Part shown: piece by piece, positions 27,443-35,901 of the stretch
Layout: the number at the start of each line of letters is the position of its first letter
Position numbering within the stretch: the first letter of the stretch is position 1
DNA from: Oscillospiraceae bacterium
GTDB lineage: Bacteria > Bacillota > Clostridia > Oscillospirales > Oscillospiraceae
Assembly (NCBI GenBank): GCA_021768185.1
Contig: JAETNP010000003.1
Coordinates: 1 to 64,000 of the forward strand
DNA length: 64,000 nt
Direction: 5' to 3'
Position numbers and translations under genes: made by a program
The notes under the pieces: generated by a model
What the model saw: the letters and a program-made list of their open reading frames with translations, nothing else
Database searches by the model: none
What the model was told of the DNA's origin: nothing

Positions 27443-28069
27443 ATGCAGCAGGAGAAAGAAAAAGCTCTGGAGGCCATCCGGAATCTGATCTCCTACTATA
27501 CCTGCAATTTTCAAGAGGGAGATGGTTATACAGGCAAGCAGCAGCTCGTCTATCTCACACAGCCCCAGGCGGAGATTGCACTGCAATATGGAATACCAAT
27601 CGGCATCCGTGACAGCAACTACGCAGTTATGGGGACCACGCCTAGAAAGCCATTCCGCTACGTCACGATCTCGGACTTGCAGAATCTGGAACGGTGGCTT
27701 GCGTTCGATTCTATGGAACCACTGGCAAGCATCCACGCGGATCTGCCCCGACGGGTCCAGCAAAAATTGCGGGAATTTATTCTGCAAATCATGGAGATCG
27801 AATGTCCGGAGAAGCTCCCGCCGCAGAAGCCAGCGGCTCCCATTCTCGGCCTGCACGGAGATATCTTCAATTTGCTGTGCATCACCAACCGAACACTCCG
27901 ACAGGCCGGACAGATGGAGCAGGCCGAGGAGATGTGGCGGCGTGTGCTGGAGAGCGGCGACAGCTACAAAGCGATTTCTATCATGGGCGAGTATGTCGAG
28001 TTCGATGAGGCGTATCCGTCAACAGCGGCGCTCAAAACAGGAGGATCGCGAGGTGATCTCCGTGTTTGA
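27443..28069 (+). CDS. Conserved ICE protein, unknown function
   Basis: The protein has 208 residues and is soluble. AAGGAGG precedes the ATG by 8 nt. The C-terminal part (LRQAGQMEQAEEMWRRVLESGDSYKAISIMGEYVEF) looks like one TPR-type helix pair. Its last 17 nt overlap the VirD4 gene, so it is coupled to the coupling protein. I assign no function. Confidence 0.55.
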   Translation: MQQEKEKALEAIRNLISYYTCNFQEGDGYTGKQQLVYLTQPQAEIALQYGIPIGIRDSNYAVMGTTPRKPFRYVTISDLQNLERWLAFDSMEPLASIHADLPRRVQQKLREFILQIMEIECPEKLPPQKPAAPILGLHGDIFNLLCITNRTLRQAGQMEQAEEMWRRVLESGDSYKAISIMGEYVEFDEAYPSTAALKTGGSRGDLRV

Positions 28070-28503
28070 TGCCCTGCAAGAGACAACGCTCCCGCCGCAG
28101 ATTTGGATATTGATCGGCCTTGGTGGCGGGCTGCTCCTGCTGATCTGGTTTGCAACCTCCAAATCAGGCGGCGGGTCGCTGAACATCAAGAGTAAGGTCG
28201 TTGGCGACGGACAGCATGGGACTGCCCGGTGGGCCTCACCAAAAGAAATCTCGCAGATATATACACGAGTGCTGTTCAAGGTTCCAGAGTGGCGGCAGGG
28301 AAAGGAGCTGCCGAAAGTGCAGGGGCTGATCCTCGGCTCCACCGGGAAAAAGGGTAAGGTGACGGCGTTAATCGACAGTGATGATATTCATTGCCTGATG
28401 ATCGGTGCCAGCGGCGTTGGTAAGACGGCGTTCTTCTTGTATCCCAATCTCGAATATGCCTGTGCCAGCGGGATGAGTTTCCTGGCTCTGGATACAAAGG
28501 GGG
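28053..28503 (+). CDS. VirD4/TraG-type coupling protein, exon 1
   Basis: This 5' exon encodes about 150 residues. A membrane helix lies near residues 15-35 (WILIGLGGGLLLLIWFA); Walker A is GASGVGKTAFF near residue 125, and the exon ends near SFLALDTKG, where TraG proteins normally continue with KGELY-like sequence. The start is GTG at 28053, preceded by GGAGGATCGCGAG. A group II intron follows. VirD4 docks the relaxase-DNA complex onto the channel, so this gene works only if the intron is spliced out. Confidence 0.88.
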
Positions 28504-31181
28504 GTGCGACACGTTCCTGACTGAAAAGGTCAGGCGTGGAGCCGAAAGAAACGAAGATTGAAAGGAGCTTCAGAAAAAACGGTTTCAAAGAACTGATTGT
28601 TCGACAGGTGGAATGACGGAGTAACGCCCTGAAACGCCTGCTCTAATCCTCCGAATGGCATGACGGTTATCAAGGACTGAATTGTCATAAGCTCGGTGAA
28701 GTCGGCTGAGAGCGCATCCTAAAGACGCGAAAGCGGTACAGGAACAGCGAACCAGAGGTGGTCGAGTGCGTGATAGGCCGGGAGTCCAGCAATATCTATG
28801 GTTAGAATCGTGTGTGGAGACAACGCACATGAGACGTATCCTTGAGTGTACGGGTCTAAATAGTGTATTCGTCTAACTGGCGAATCTCACCAGCGAGTGA
28901 GGTCTGTGGGGATGAGTAAAACTCGCCCTTTATGAAAGTCCCTGCGCCGTTACAGGCGGCGGCAAGCAGACAGGCTTATAGAGGAGACCTAAGGGTATTG
29001 AATATGGATAGAACAATCGGAACGTGGAAAGCCGGCAGCGTGGAGAACTTGATTTCTATGAAGCGCCGGCAGGGAAATTCCTGCGGGATATAACCTGCCC
29101 TTATGCCGGGGAATGTGGTGGCATAGTACCGATGAAGCGGAGCTAATAAAGCCGTGGAGGGATAGCCACCAGTCAGTGTTCTACATTAAAGCAATTTTAC
29201 AGTTCAAATGATGCAAATCATTCTGCATAAGGTTCGAGTATGACTAAGAGAGGCAAAATCTTCAAGTAATTGGAGCAAGCCGACTTATGGCAGCCAGGAA
29301 ACCAAAGAAAAAACAGTCCATACGCAACAACGAATATTATAACACCCAGATATGCTTTGACCAGCTCTATCAGGACAGTCTACAGGGAAAACGCTTCACA
29401 CAACTGATGGATATCATAACCAGTGAAGAAAATATCATGCTGGCATACCGCTCTATCAAGAAGAACAAAGGGAGCAAGACAAAGGGTACAAACAATTCCA
29501 CCATTGTCCAAATGGGAGAAAAAACCCCGAATGAATTGATTCTCTATGTTCGGAAAAGACTGCAAAATTTCCATCCTCATGCGGTCCGCAGGGTAGAGAT
29601 ACCAAAACCGGATGGGCGTTTGCGCCCTCTGGGGATACCCACAATCGAGGACCGAATCATCCAGCAATGTATCAAACAGGTGCTGGAACCGATATGTGAA
29701 GCAAAATTCTATAAACACAGCTACGGATTTCGTCCGAATCGCAGCGCGCACCACGCCATTGCGAGAGCAATGTTTCTGGCGAATCAATCAGATTTTCATT
29801 TTGTAGTTGATGTTGATATCAAGGGATTCTTTGACAACGTCAATCACGGAAAACTGTTGAAGCAGCTCTGGGCGCTGGGCATACAGGACAGGCAATTGCT
29901 GCGTGTCCTATCCAGAATGCTGAAAGCGCCCATCGCTGGAACCGGCATACCAGAAAAAGGTGTACCACAGGGCGGAATTCTCAGCCCGTTATTGGCGAAC
30001 GTCGTCCTGAATGAGCTGGATTGGTGGATATCCAATCAATGGGAAACATTTCAGCCTCATAAGCAATATAGGGGTCCATCGGAGCGATACAGGGCCTTGA
30101 GAGCCACAGGCTTGAAAAAAGTTTTCATTGTTCGGTACGCTGATGACTTCAAGCTCTTTTGCAAAACAAGGAGCGAGGCGGAGCGCATTTATATCGCAAC
30201 ACAGAAATGGCTGATGGAGCGATTGAACCTGGAAATCAGCCCGGAGAAGTCCAAAATCGTCAATCTGAAGAAGCGGTGGTCGGACTTTCTGGGGTTCAAG
30301 CTGAAATTGCGTCCCAAAAGCGGAAAATGGGTGGTCAAGTCTCAAATGACAGAAAAGGCGTTTCTCAAGTGCAAGGATACCATCCGAACGGCAATCCGGC
30401 GGATAGGCAGAAATCCAAGTACGCCCAACGTTATGCAATTTAATGCCACCGTGCTGGGGCTGCATAACTATTACAAGGTCGCAACCTATGTGTATACCGA
30501 CTTTGACCGCATTGCCTTTGATGTCAGAAAGAGCCTTCTATGCAGGACAAAAAGATACCGAAGTGAAACGGGCCTGAAAAGCCAGGCATTTCAGCAATTT
30601 TATGGAGACTTTCACGGCAAAATCTTCTATGTGGCAAAACTTGCGCTGTTCCCTATTAACGGAGTCAAAACCAAGCCGCCGTTGTGTTTTTCGCAGGATA
30701 TATGCGACTACACCAAGGCAGGCAGGGCAAAAATCCATGCGCTGCAAAATGCGGTAAATCCCCGTGCGCTGCGGCAGCTTATGGAAAATCCATTACAGAG
30801 GGCAAGTACAGAACTGAATGACAACCGGATATCTATGTTCGTTGCGCAGCATGGTAAATGCGCAATCAGTAAGGAGCCGCTGGCATTGGGAAACATTATT
30901 GTTCACCACATTACGCCAAAACAGGCAGGCGGTGGAGATGATTATGCAAATCTTATCCTCGTTACGCCGGATGTACATCAGTTAATTCATGCCACAGAAG
31001 AAGAAACCATACGAAAGTATCTCAATAAGCTGGAATCCTGCAAGTTGAATATGGTTCGACTGAACAAACTGAGGGAATTGGCTGGCAACTGTAAAATTGC
31101 AAATAGGTAAACATTGATGGGGCGCCGTGTGATGGGAAACTATCGCGCACGGTGCTAAGCGGGGGAAAATCTGGAGATGAC
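28504..31181 (+). mobile_element. Group II intron inserted in the coupling-protein gene
   Basis: The 5' end reads GTGCGAC (28504), the group II consensus start. At the 3' end a domain V hairpin lies at about 31111-31160: an 8-bp stem, an asymmetric bulge and a second stem capped by GAAA. Domain VI and the 3' splice site follow near 31171-31190. The intron encodes its own reverse transcriptase/maturase. The 780 nt before that gene hold the ribozyme domains. I place the 3' end at 31181 because GATGAC ends in the usual AY, but exon phase would also allow an end a few bases later. It interrupts the VirD4 gene just after Walker A. Confidence 0.85.
29287..31110 (+). CDS. ltrA: Group II intron reverse transcriptase/maturase with HNH endonuclease
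   Basis: The protein has 607 residues. The reverse transcriptase domain shows IPKPDGRLRPLGIPT (near residue 105), SYGFRPNRSAHHA, GVPQGGILSPLLANV and the catalytic FIVRYADDFKLF (near 285). The X/maturase domain follows, and the C-terminus has an HNH nuclease (CAISKEPLALG, IIVHHITPKQAGGGDDYANL, then HQLIH). It should promote splicing and retrohoming of the surrounding intron. All key residues are present, so the intron may be active. It lies wholly inside the intron, in the same direction as VirD4. Confidence 0.95.
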   Translation: MAARKPKKKQSIRNNEYYNTQICFDQLYQDSLQGKRFTQLMDIITSEENIMLAYRSIKKNKGSKTKGTNNSTIVQMGEKTPNELILYVRKRLQNFHPHAVRRVEIPKPDGRLRPLGIPTIEDRIIQQCIKQVLEPICEAKFYKHSYGFRPNRSAHHAIARAMFLANQSDFHFVVDVDIKGFFDNVNHGKLLKQLWALGIQDRQLLRVLSRMLKAPIAGTGIPEKGVPQGGILSPLLANVVLNELDWWISNQWETFQPHKQYRGPSERYRALRATGLKKVFIVRYADDFKLFCKTRSEAERIYIATQKWLMERLNLEISPEKSKIVNLKKRWSDFLGFKLKLRPKSGKWVVKSQMTEKAFLKCKDTIRTAIRRIGRNPSTPNVMQFNATVLGLHNYYKVATYVYTDFDRIAFDVRKSLLCRTKRYRSETGLKSQAFQQFYGDFHGKIFYVAKLALFPINGVKTKPPLCFSQDICDYTKAGRAKIHALQNAVNPRALRQLMENPLQRASTELNDNRISMFVAQHGKCAISKEPLALGNIIVHHITPKQAGGGDDYANLILVTPDVHQLIHATEEETIRKYLNKLESCKLNMVRLNKLRELAGNCKIANR

Positions 31182-32595
31182 TTCAAAGGATTACCTATCG
31201 CAAAATCTCGCACGGAACTACGGAACCATTGCTACGCAATGCTATGGCTACCAGGTGGCCGTGATCGATCTGAGAAACCCCACACGGTCTGACGGCAATA
31301 ATTTTCTCGCCCTAGTCAATCAGTACATGGATGTTTCTGTAAAAAATCCCCAAAATGTTGCCGCAAAAGCCAAGGCGGAGAAGTATGCGAAAATACTTTC
31401 CAAGACGATCATCAGTCCGGATGGAGACAGCTCCAGCCGCGGACAAAACGCATTCTTTTACGATGCCGCCGAGGGACTTCTGACCTCTGTGATCCTTCTG
31501 TTGGCGGAGTTTTTGCCGCCCAAGGTGATAGATGGCGAGTTGCGGGAACGGCGTCATATCGTGTCTGTATTTAAGTTGGTGCAGGACCTGCTGGAACCTG
31601 CCATCGGGGCGGACAAAGGCAAAAGCCAATTCCAAGTACTCATGAGCAAGCTACCGTCTGAGCACAAGGCACGCTGGTTCGCCGGCGCGGCGCTAAATAC
31701 TTCGGATCAGGCCATGGCATCCGTACTGTCTACTGTGCTGTCGCGATTGAACAGTTTCCTCGACAGTGAACTCGAACAGGTGCTGTGCTTCGACAGTGCC
31801 ATTGATGCGGAGAGTTTTGCCAGTAAGAAATCCGCTATATTTCTGATTCTTCCGGAGGAAGACCCCAGCAAAAACTTTATGGCGGGTCTAATGATCCAGA
31901 ATCTCTCCCGTGAGCTGTTCGCTGTAGCGGATGAAAACGGAGGAAAGCTGAAAAACCGCGTGGTATTCTTCTGTGATGAGCTGGGTACCATGCCGCCTTT
32001 TGACATTCTCCCATTGTTCTCCGCAGGCCGCTCTCGGAAGCTGACGCTGGTGCCAATTATCCAAAGTCTGGCACAGCTGGAGAAAAACTACGGAAAAGAG
32101 GGCGCGGAAATTCTTACGGACAATTGCCAGGACACGATTTTTGGTGGTTTCGCTCCCAACAGCCAGACAGCGGAGGTGCTGTCCAAAGCACTGGGAAATC
32201 AGACAGTGCAGAGCGGTTACATCACGAAAGCGAAGGATGGCGTCAACCAGTCCCTTCAGATGGCGAGCCGTCCTCTCATGAGTCCGGATGAACTGAAGGC
32301 CATTCCCAAGGGTTCGTTCGTGGTGATGAAGACAGGGACAAATCCCATGCAGACGCAGCTCCGCTTATTCCTGGACTGGGGCATCACCTTCGAGAAGCCC
32401 TACCAGACGGCAGAGCATGGGCAGAGAAAAGTCTACTATGCTGACCGGCGGGAACTGGAAACGGCAATTTTGGAACGGTATTCGCTGGTCGGAACGGAGG
32501 TCATGTCTCAGCCAAGGCCCGTTGACAGAGGGCAGTTCCATCACCGGCAGGCATCTCACAAGGGGGATGGCGATTCCTCCTCCCTGCGAACATAA
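31182..32595 (+). CDS. VirD4/TraG-type coupling protein, exon 2
   Basis: This exon encodes about 470 residues. After NYGTIATQCYGYQVAVIDLRNPTRSD split across residues 12-37 it continues with the TraG/VirD4 core; FFCDELGTMPPFD (near residue 270) is the Walker B region, and IIQSLAQLEKNYG and GFAPNSQTAEVLSKALG are typical later motifs. The tail RPVDRGQFHHRQASH is basic. The frame joins exon 1 if the intron is removed. Together the exons give a normal-length coupling protein (about 620 residues). It is the last clear conjugation gene in the window. Confidence 0.9.
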
Positions 32596-32604
32596 TAGAC
32601 GGTT

Positions 32605-32865
32605 ATGGGGTATTTCAATTCGATCTATGCCGCCGACCTGCCCCACCGGGCGGTGGCGGTGTACATGTACCTCAAGGATCGCACGAATAAGGATGGCGTC
32701 TGCTGGCCGTCCATTAAGACGGTAGCGCGGGAGCTGCATCTCTCCCGCGCTACCGTCCAGCGGGCATTGAACGATCTCTGCACTGCCGGATATCTGTCAA
32801 AAGAAAATCGCTGGAGAGAGAACGGTGGATGCACCTCCAATCTCTACAAAGTTTGCGACAGCTAA
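32605..32865 (+). CDS. HTH_36-type helix-turn-helix protein
   Basis: The protein has 86 residues. LPHRAVAVYMYLKDRTNKDG followed by CWPSIKTVARELHLSRATVQRALNDL is the winged helix-turn-helix of the HTH_36 family, related to replication-initiator N-termini. It starts 9 nt after the VirD4 stop with no strong ribosome binding site, so translation may be coupled. It may regulate transfer or initiate element replication. A hairpin follows 10 nt downstream. Confidence 0.75.
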   Translation: MGYFNSIYAADLPHRAVAVYMYLKDRTNKDGVCWPSIKTVARELHLSRATVQRALNDLCTAGYLSKENRWRENGGCTSNLYKVCDS

Positions 32866-32874
32866 TATGCTATA

Positions 32875-32914
32875 AACAGGCTGCATTTCCACCAAGGGGG
32901 AAATGCGGCCTGTT
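32875..32914 (+). terminator. Hairpin terminator after the transfer operon
   Basis: Arms AACAGGCTGCATTT and AAATGCGGCCTGTT form a long stem with one mismatch around a short loop. There is no T-run, so this may be a factor-dependent or structural end. The remaining DNA to 33030 shows no gene. Confidence 0.6.
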
Positions 32915-33030
32915 ACTGATCCAGGGACGGCCTCACAGTGCGTCGCCAGGAAGGACTCACTTGAAGAATTTAGGACAGAGAAGGGGACAATGCCACCCTT
33001 CAAATAAAGCGCTCACTGAGCATAAACAAG

Positions 33031-33543
33031 TCAGCCCAGCGATATTCTGCGGTATAGTCTATCTGTCAGCCTTTGCAAAGGCACAAACAGCATCAGCGCC
33101 AGAACAAAGTTGCCCGCGCAGTGGGCCAGATCATACGGAATACCGCTGATCCACCAGGAAACTGCGAATGCCCATCCTCCGACAGCAACGTAGACCGGGG
33201 CGCAGAGCAGCCCGAACAGCAGCCCGAACGAGCCGGAGAGCAGCGCCCAGCCCAGCGGATGGGTCATTCCCCGCAGCAACCACGCCGCCGCCGCCAGGAT
33301 CAGCCAGATATACAGGTAGTTGATAGACCACAGATTGATGCCGTACAGCACGAATTCCAACAACACATAGGCGTAAATAGGGTACAACGCCTTCCTGCCG
33401 AACGTCACCGCGAACAGCATCACCATCAGGGACACCGGCTCAATGTTGGGCAGACCCGCCATCACCAGCTTGGCAAGGAAGGTCATACCCCCCAGAACGC
33501 CGAACAGCGCCATTTCTACCGGCGGCAGCCGCTTCTTATCCAA
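33031..33543 (-). CDS. ECF transporter S component, probably for cobalamin or a related corrinoid
   Basis: The protein has about 170 residues and five or six hydrophobic helices with little else, the size and form of an ECF substrate-binding (S) subunit; it begins near MDKKRLPPVEMALFGVLGG. The start chosen is TTG at 33543, which overlaps the stop of the DUF4430 gene; an internal ATG at about 33510 is the alternative. Its operon is preceded by a cobalamin riboswitch, so B12 or a precursor is the likely substrate. It has no ATPase or T subunit beside it and may use shared ones. Confidence 0.75.
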   Translation of the reverse strand: MDKKRLPPVEMALFGVLGGMTFLAKLVMAGLPNIEPVSLMVMLFAVTFGRKALYPIYAYVLLEFVLYGINLWSINYLYIWLILAAAAWLLRGMTHPLGWALLSGSFGLLFGLLCAPVYVAVGGWAFAVSWWISGIPYDLAHCAGNFVLALMLFVPLQRLTDRLYRRISLG

Positions 33544-33931
33544 TCGTATACACCAGGGAGAAGGCGTCGCCGTCGTTGATAGGCGTCTGATCCACGCTTT
33601 GGTTGGCGTACTCGCCGCCCTGGTAGAAGGCCCAGTAGGCGCTGTCCGTCTCATAAACAGCGCTCTCGCCGTCCACCTCTGTAATGTACAGGCCGTAATC
33701 CCCCTGAGCGCCCTTCACGAGTCCCTCCGCCAGAATGACCTCGCCCAAATATTCGGCATCCGTGTGATAGGTGAAGGTCTTGGTGCTCTCGTCCTTGTGG
33801 ACCACCTCCACCGTGATGGTCTTGGCCCCCTGGCTGGTGGCTGGACGGGTGGCGAATCAGATCCCCGCGAACACGGCGATTAGCACTACAACGACAATGG
33901 AGGCTCCGATCAGTTTCCCATTCTTTTTCAT
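33536..33931 (-). pseudogene. DUF4430 (transcobalamin-like) surface protein with in-frame TGA
   Basis: The start ATG at 33931 follows AAAAGGAGA. The first 24 residues (MKKNGKLIGASIVVVVLIA...) form a signal or anchor, then the frame meets TGA at 33857-33859. The same frame continues with TRPATSQGAKTITVEVVHKD and a full DUF4430 domain ending SLVYTIG. DUF4430 resembles the C-terminal domain of transcobalamin and often binds cobalamin outside the cell to feed an ECF transporter. With the stop, only a short peptide is made unless TGA is read through or the base is wrong. The expected residue at this spot is probably Trp (TGG). Confidence 0.8.
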
Positions 33932-33950
33932 GTTTTCGTCTCCTTTTGTT

Positions 33951-33995
33951 GAACCGGAAGAAAAAGAAAAGCTGCACCCAGGGATGGGTACAGCC
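33951..33995 (-). terminator. Intrinsic terminator of the cobalamin riboswitch
   Basis: On the minus strand GCTGTACCCA and TGGGTGCAGC pair around a 3-nt loop and are followed by TTTTCTTTTTC. It sits between the aptamer and the DUF4430 start, so cobalamin binding can end transcription here. A second small hairpin (GGCGG/CCGCC, about 34000-34020) lies just upstream and may be the competing fold. Confidence 0.85.
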
Positions 33996-34057
33996 AAACG
34001 GCGGCCTGAATGACCGCCTGGCACCCTCCCAATGCGCGGGGAGATCTCCGGTGCGTC

Positions 34058-34225
34058 ATATGCAGGCAGGTATTCTGGCTCGAGCGTCAAACGCATCCTC
34101 CAGCCTTCCCGGGAAGAAACTCCCAGTGACATGTTTGGAGGATGCTTCGCTCACACAGCAACGGCATTGCGCGGGAATCACACCCGCTTCCCTGTCGCGC
34201 CCCGAAGGCGCACCTGCATACCACT
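34058..34225 (-). ncRNA. Cobalamin riboswitch aptamer
   Basis: The minus strand contains the B12 box AGCCAGAATACCTGCC (34065-34080), the upstream TGTCACTGGGA element, and the core GGGAAGCGGGTGTGATTCCC followed by GCAATGCCGTTGCTGT. These are in the order expected for a cobalamin aptamer. It is transcribed towards the DUF4430 and S-component genes and is followed by an intrinsic terminator. Both genes should therefore be shut off when cobalamin is plentiful. Confidence 0.92.
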
Positions 34226-34252
34226 CCCTATTCACTTCCGAAACTTATCCAT

Positions 34253-34281
34253 ATTATATGGCGCGGGTCAAGAAATGTCAA
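34253..34281 (-). promoter_or_regulatory. Consensus promoter of the riboswitch transcript
   Basis: The minus strand has a perfect -35 (TTGACA, 34276-34281), a 17-nt spacer and a perfect -10 (TATAAT, 34253-34258). Transcription would begin about 25 nt before the aptamer. Confidence 0.88.
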
Positions 34282-34283
34282 GG

Positions 34284-34490
34284 CTAGTTGGCTATTTGCC
34301 CATACTGGAAATTTGTGAATTCTGTACCATACTGTGCGGAGATCATCCGGTTGCAATAGTATAGCGCCCGCTTGAGGAGCGGATAGCCATGTGACCACCG
34401 GTTCTGCGATTCAACATTGATGATCAAGCGGATCCGTTCCCCGCTCAAAGGAGCATACGCTAAAAAGCGAAATCCATTATAGAAGTATCT
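34284..34490 (-). pseudogene. C-terminal remnant of an Rpn-type PD-(D/E)XK nuclease/transposase
   Basis: The minus strand reads through RYFYNGFRFLAYAPLSGERI, then RLIINVESQN and YPLLKRALYYCNRMISAQYG, ending FTNFQYGQIAN. The INVEsQ segment and the YPLLKRALYYCNRMISAQ helix are those of Rpn/YhgA-like recombination-promoting nucleases. The N-terminus and start are gone. The stop is only 3 nt upstream of the riboswitch promoter. It is a scar of an earlier insertion. Confidence 0.6.
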
Positions 34491-34598
34491 TCGCTGCGCG
34501 TTCCCCGAATAACCGGGTTTGTCTCATCCGGAGACACGGGAATTTTTTCTACGGAGGGTTTCGTTCACTCACTACGGGAACCCTCCATTTGCGGTACC

Positions 34599-35153
34599 CT
34601 AACATGTGGACAGGCGCATATTGGCTATCTCTCGCAAACATCCAGAGACAATATATTTCTCCTCATCCGAAACTTTAACATCCACATGGAAGCAGGGCGC
34701 AAACAGTCCAGCCAGTTCATCTTCGTGCATCAATCCTCTGGAAACCTTGCTGGCCCCACCGCTATGGTGGCGGTCTATAGCCGCCCGACTCATACCGTGG
34801 GCAATGGTCAGCCGCCCGCCGGGGTTCAGATGCCCAGCCAGTGCGCGGATCAGGTTCTCCGGCTCCGGGAAATGGGGGAATGCGTTGTACACCACGCAGC
34901 GGTCGTATTTCTGCGGCAAGGCGATATTTTCCACATCCCCGCACAGAACCGTGACACGCCCATCCGATACCTTCCCTGCTGCGATGCGGGCCATTTCTGG
35001 CGAGATGTCCACGCCGGTAACGCTGGCCGCGCCTCTGGCTAAATAATCGGGAAACAGCACCCCTGTGCCGCAGGCCACATCCAGCACCGTCACACCAGGG
35101 ACAATGCCCGCCGCATCCAGAATGGCGGCAATGGCACCCTCGTTCCGGATCAT
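34599..35153 (-). CDS. Class I SAM-dependent methyltransferase with a damaged N-terminus
   Basis: The protein has 184 residues from this ATG. VLDVACGTGVLFPDYL is motif I (GxGxG type), VTGVDISPEMA is the acidic motif II, and the rest matches ubiE/COQ5-like enzymes. Homology clearly extends upstream: HTISFFDRCAPTWDAE precedes MIRNEG in the same frame. The properly spaced ATG at 35205 (after GGGAGAATAC) opens a frame that stops after MAHYQLL; inserting two bases in the CACAC run would join it. Either two bases were lost in a CA repeat or translation starts inside. Substrate unknown. Confidence 0.7.
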   Translation of the reverse strand: MIRNEGAIAAILDAAGIVPGVTVLDVACGTGVLFPDYLARGAASVTGVDISPEMARIAAGKVSDGRVTVLCGDVENIALPQKYDRCVVYNAFPHFPEPENLIRALAGHLNPGGRLTIAHGMSRAAIDRHHSGGASKVSRGLMHEDELAGLFAPCFHVDVKVSDEEKYIVSGCLREIANMRLSTC

Positions 35154-35266
35154 CTCCGCATCCCAGGTGGGAGCGCAGCGGTCAAAGAAGCTGATAGTGT
35201 GCCATGTATTCTCCCTTCTTTGGAATTGAGGCTGCGCATAAAATGTATGCGCAGCTTCCTTTGCGA

Positions 35267-35518
35267 TTATTGCTTAATACCGTGGGCCTGTTTCTTCTCA
35301 TCGATCTTCCGTTTCAGCTTGTGGTCAATGGCCTGCATCCGTCCTTTGCGCTCGTCCTCCAATTGGTGCTGAATGATCCTGCTGATATGCTGGAGCAGAC
35401 GGAGGGAGCCCATGGCCGCAGACCAGTTGCGGCCGGAGCGGATGCTGTGCAGTAGCTGCTGGGCATAGACATTTCCATGGTCAGCGGAAGCATGGAGGTA
35501 TGGCAACCGCAGAAGCAA
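35267..35518 (-). pseudogene. C-terminal remnant of a second relaxase
   Basis: Residues AMGSLRLLQHISRIIQHQLEDE and the tail HKLKRKIDEKKQAHGIKQ match the helical C-terminus of MobL-type relaxases, including the SVTRLLYHTSRIFQ tail of the intact relaxase at 23461. The preceding GNVYAQQLLHSIRSGRNW resembles a Sel1-like linker. No relaxase domain is present. It is evidence that a different mobile element was once here. Confidence 0.55.
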
Positions 35519-35715
35519 CCCAAGCAGCTATGGTGCGCAGGTTCCCGGGCTCCCGCGTGTATGTATTCCCGGCGGAAGCCATCGACGGCACCGATGCGGA
35601 ACAACTCTACTACAAGCTCCGCTTTGCGGCACTGTGCTACCCGGAGTATTACTATGAGATCGATCTGAGCGCCGTTGCCAAAGAGCTTGACGTGGAAACT
35701 GTTCCCATCGGATAA
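35500..35715 (+). CDS. Small hypothetical protein
   Basis: The protein has 71 residues (MATAEATQAAMVRRFPGSRV at the start) and is soluble. GGAGGT sits very close before the ATG. A strong hairpin with a short T-run in the same direction follows 46 nt after the stop, which supports a real gene. It overlaps the 5' end of the relaxase remnant on the other strand. No family is recognised. Confidence 0.4.
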   Translation: MATAEATQAAMVRRFPGSRVYVFPAEAIDGTDAEQLYYKLRFAALCYPEYYYEIDLSAVAKELDVETVPIG

Positions 35716-35761
35716 CACGGGACATTCAAAACTTCAAATCCTGTTTTTGGGGTTGCAGCAG

Positions 35762-35805
35762 AACAGCCATATCCGAAGCGATGCGCTCGGATATGGCTGT
35801 TTTCT
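35762..35805 (+). terminator. Intrinsic terminator
   Basis: Arms AACAGCCATATCCGA and TCGGATATGGCTGTT form a perfect 15-bp stem, followed by TTCTAT (TTTTCT including the end of the stem). It serves the small plus-strand gene, and may also stop the converging ECF transcript. Confidence 0.8.
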
Positions 35806-35901
35806 ATAGGTTCTATACCAAATTCATGATTCGGCAGTGCTGCGATGACCACATAGTTTCCCGCAATCAGAACGGAAACTGTATTTGGTCATTTCAATAA
35901 A

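Noticed and set aside
34495-34545. A further possible copy of the shared promoter motif (TTCCCCGAATAACCGG)
   Set aside because: The block is poor and no acceptable -10 box lies at the right distance, so I did not count it.
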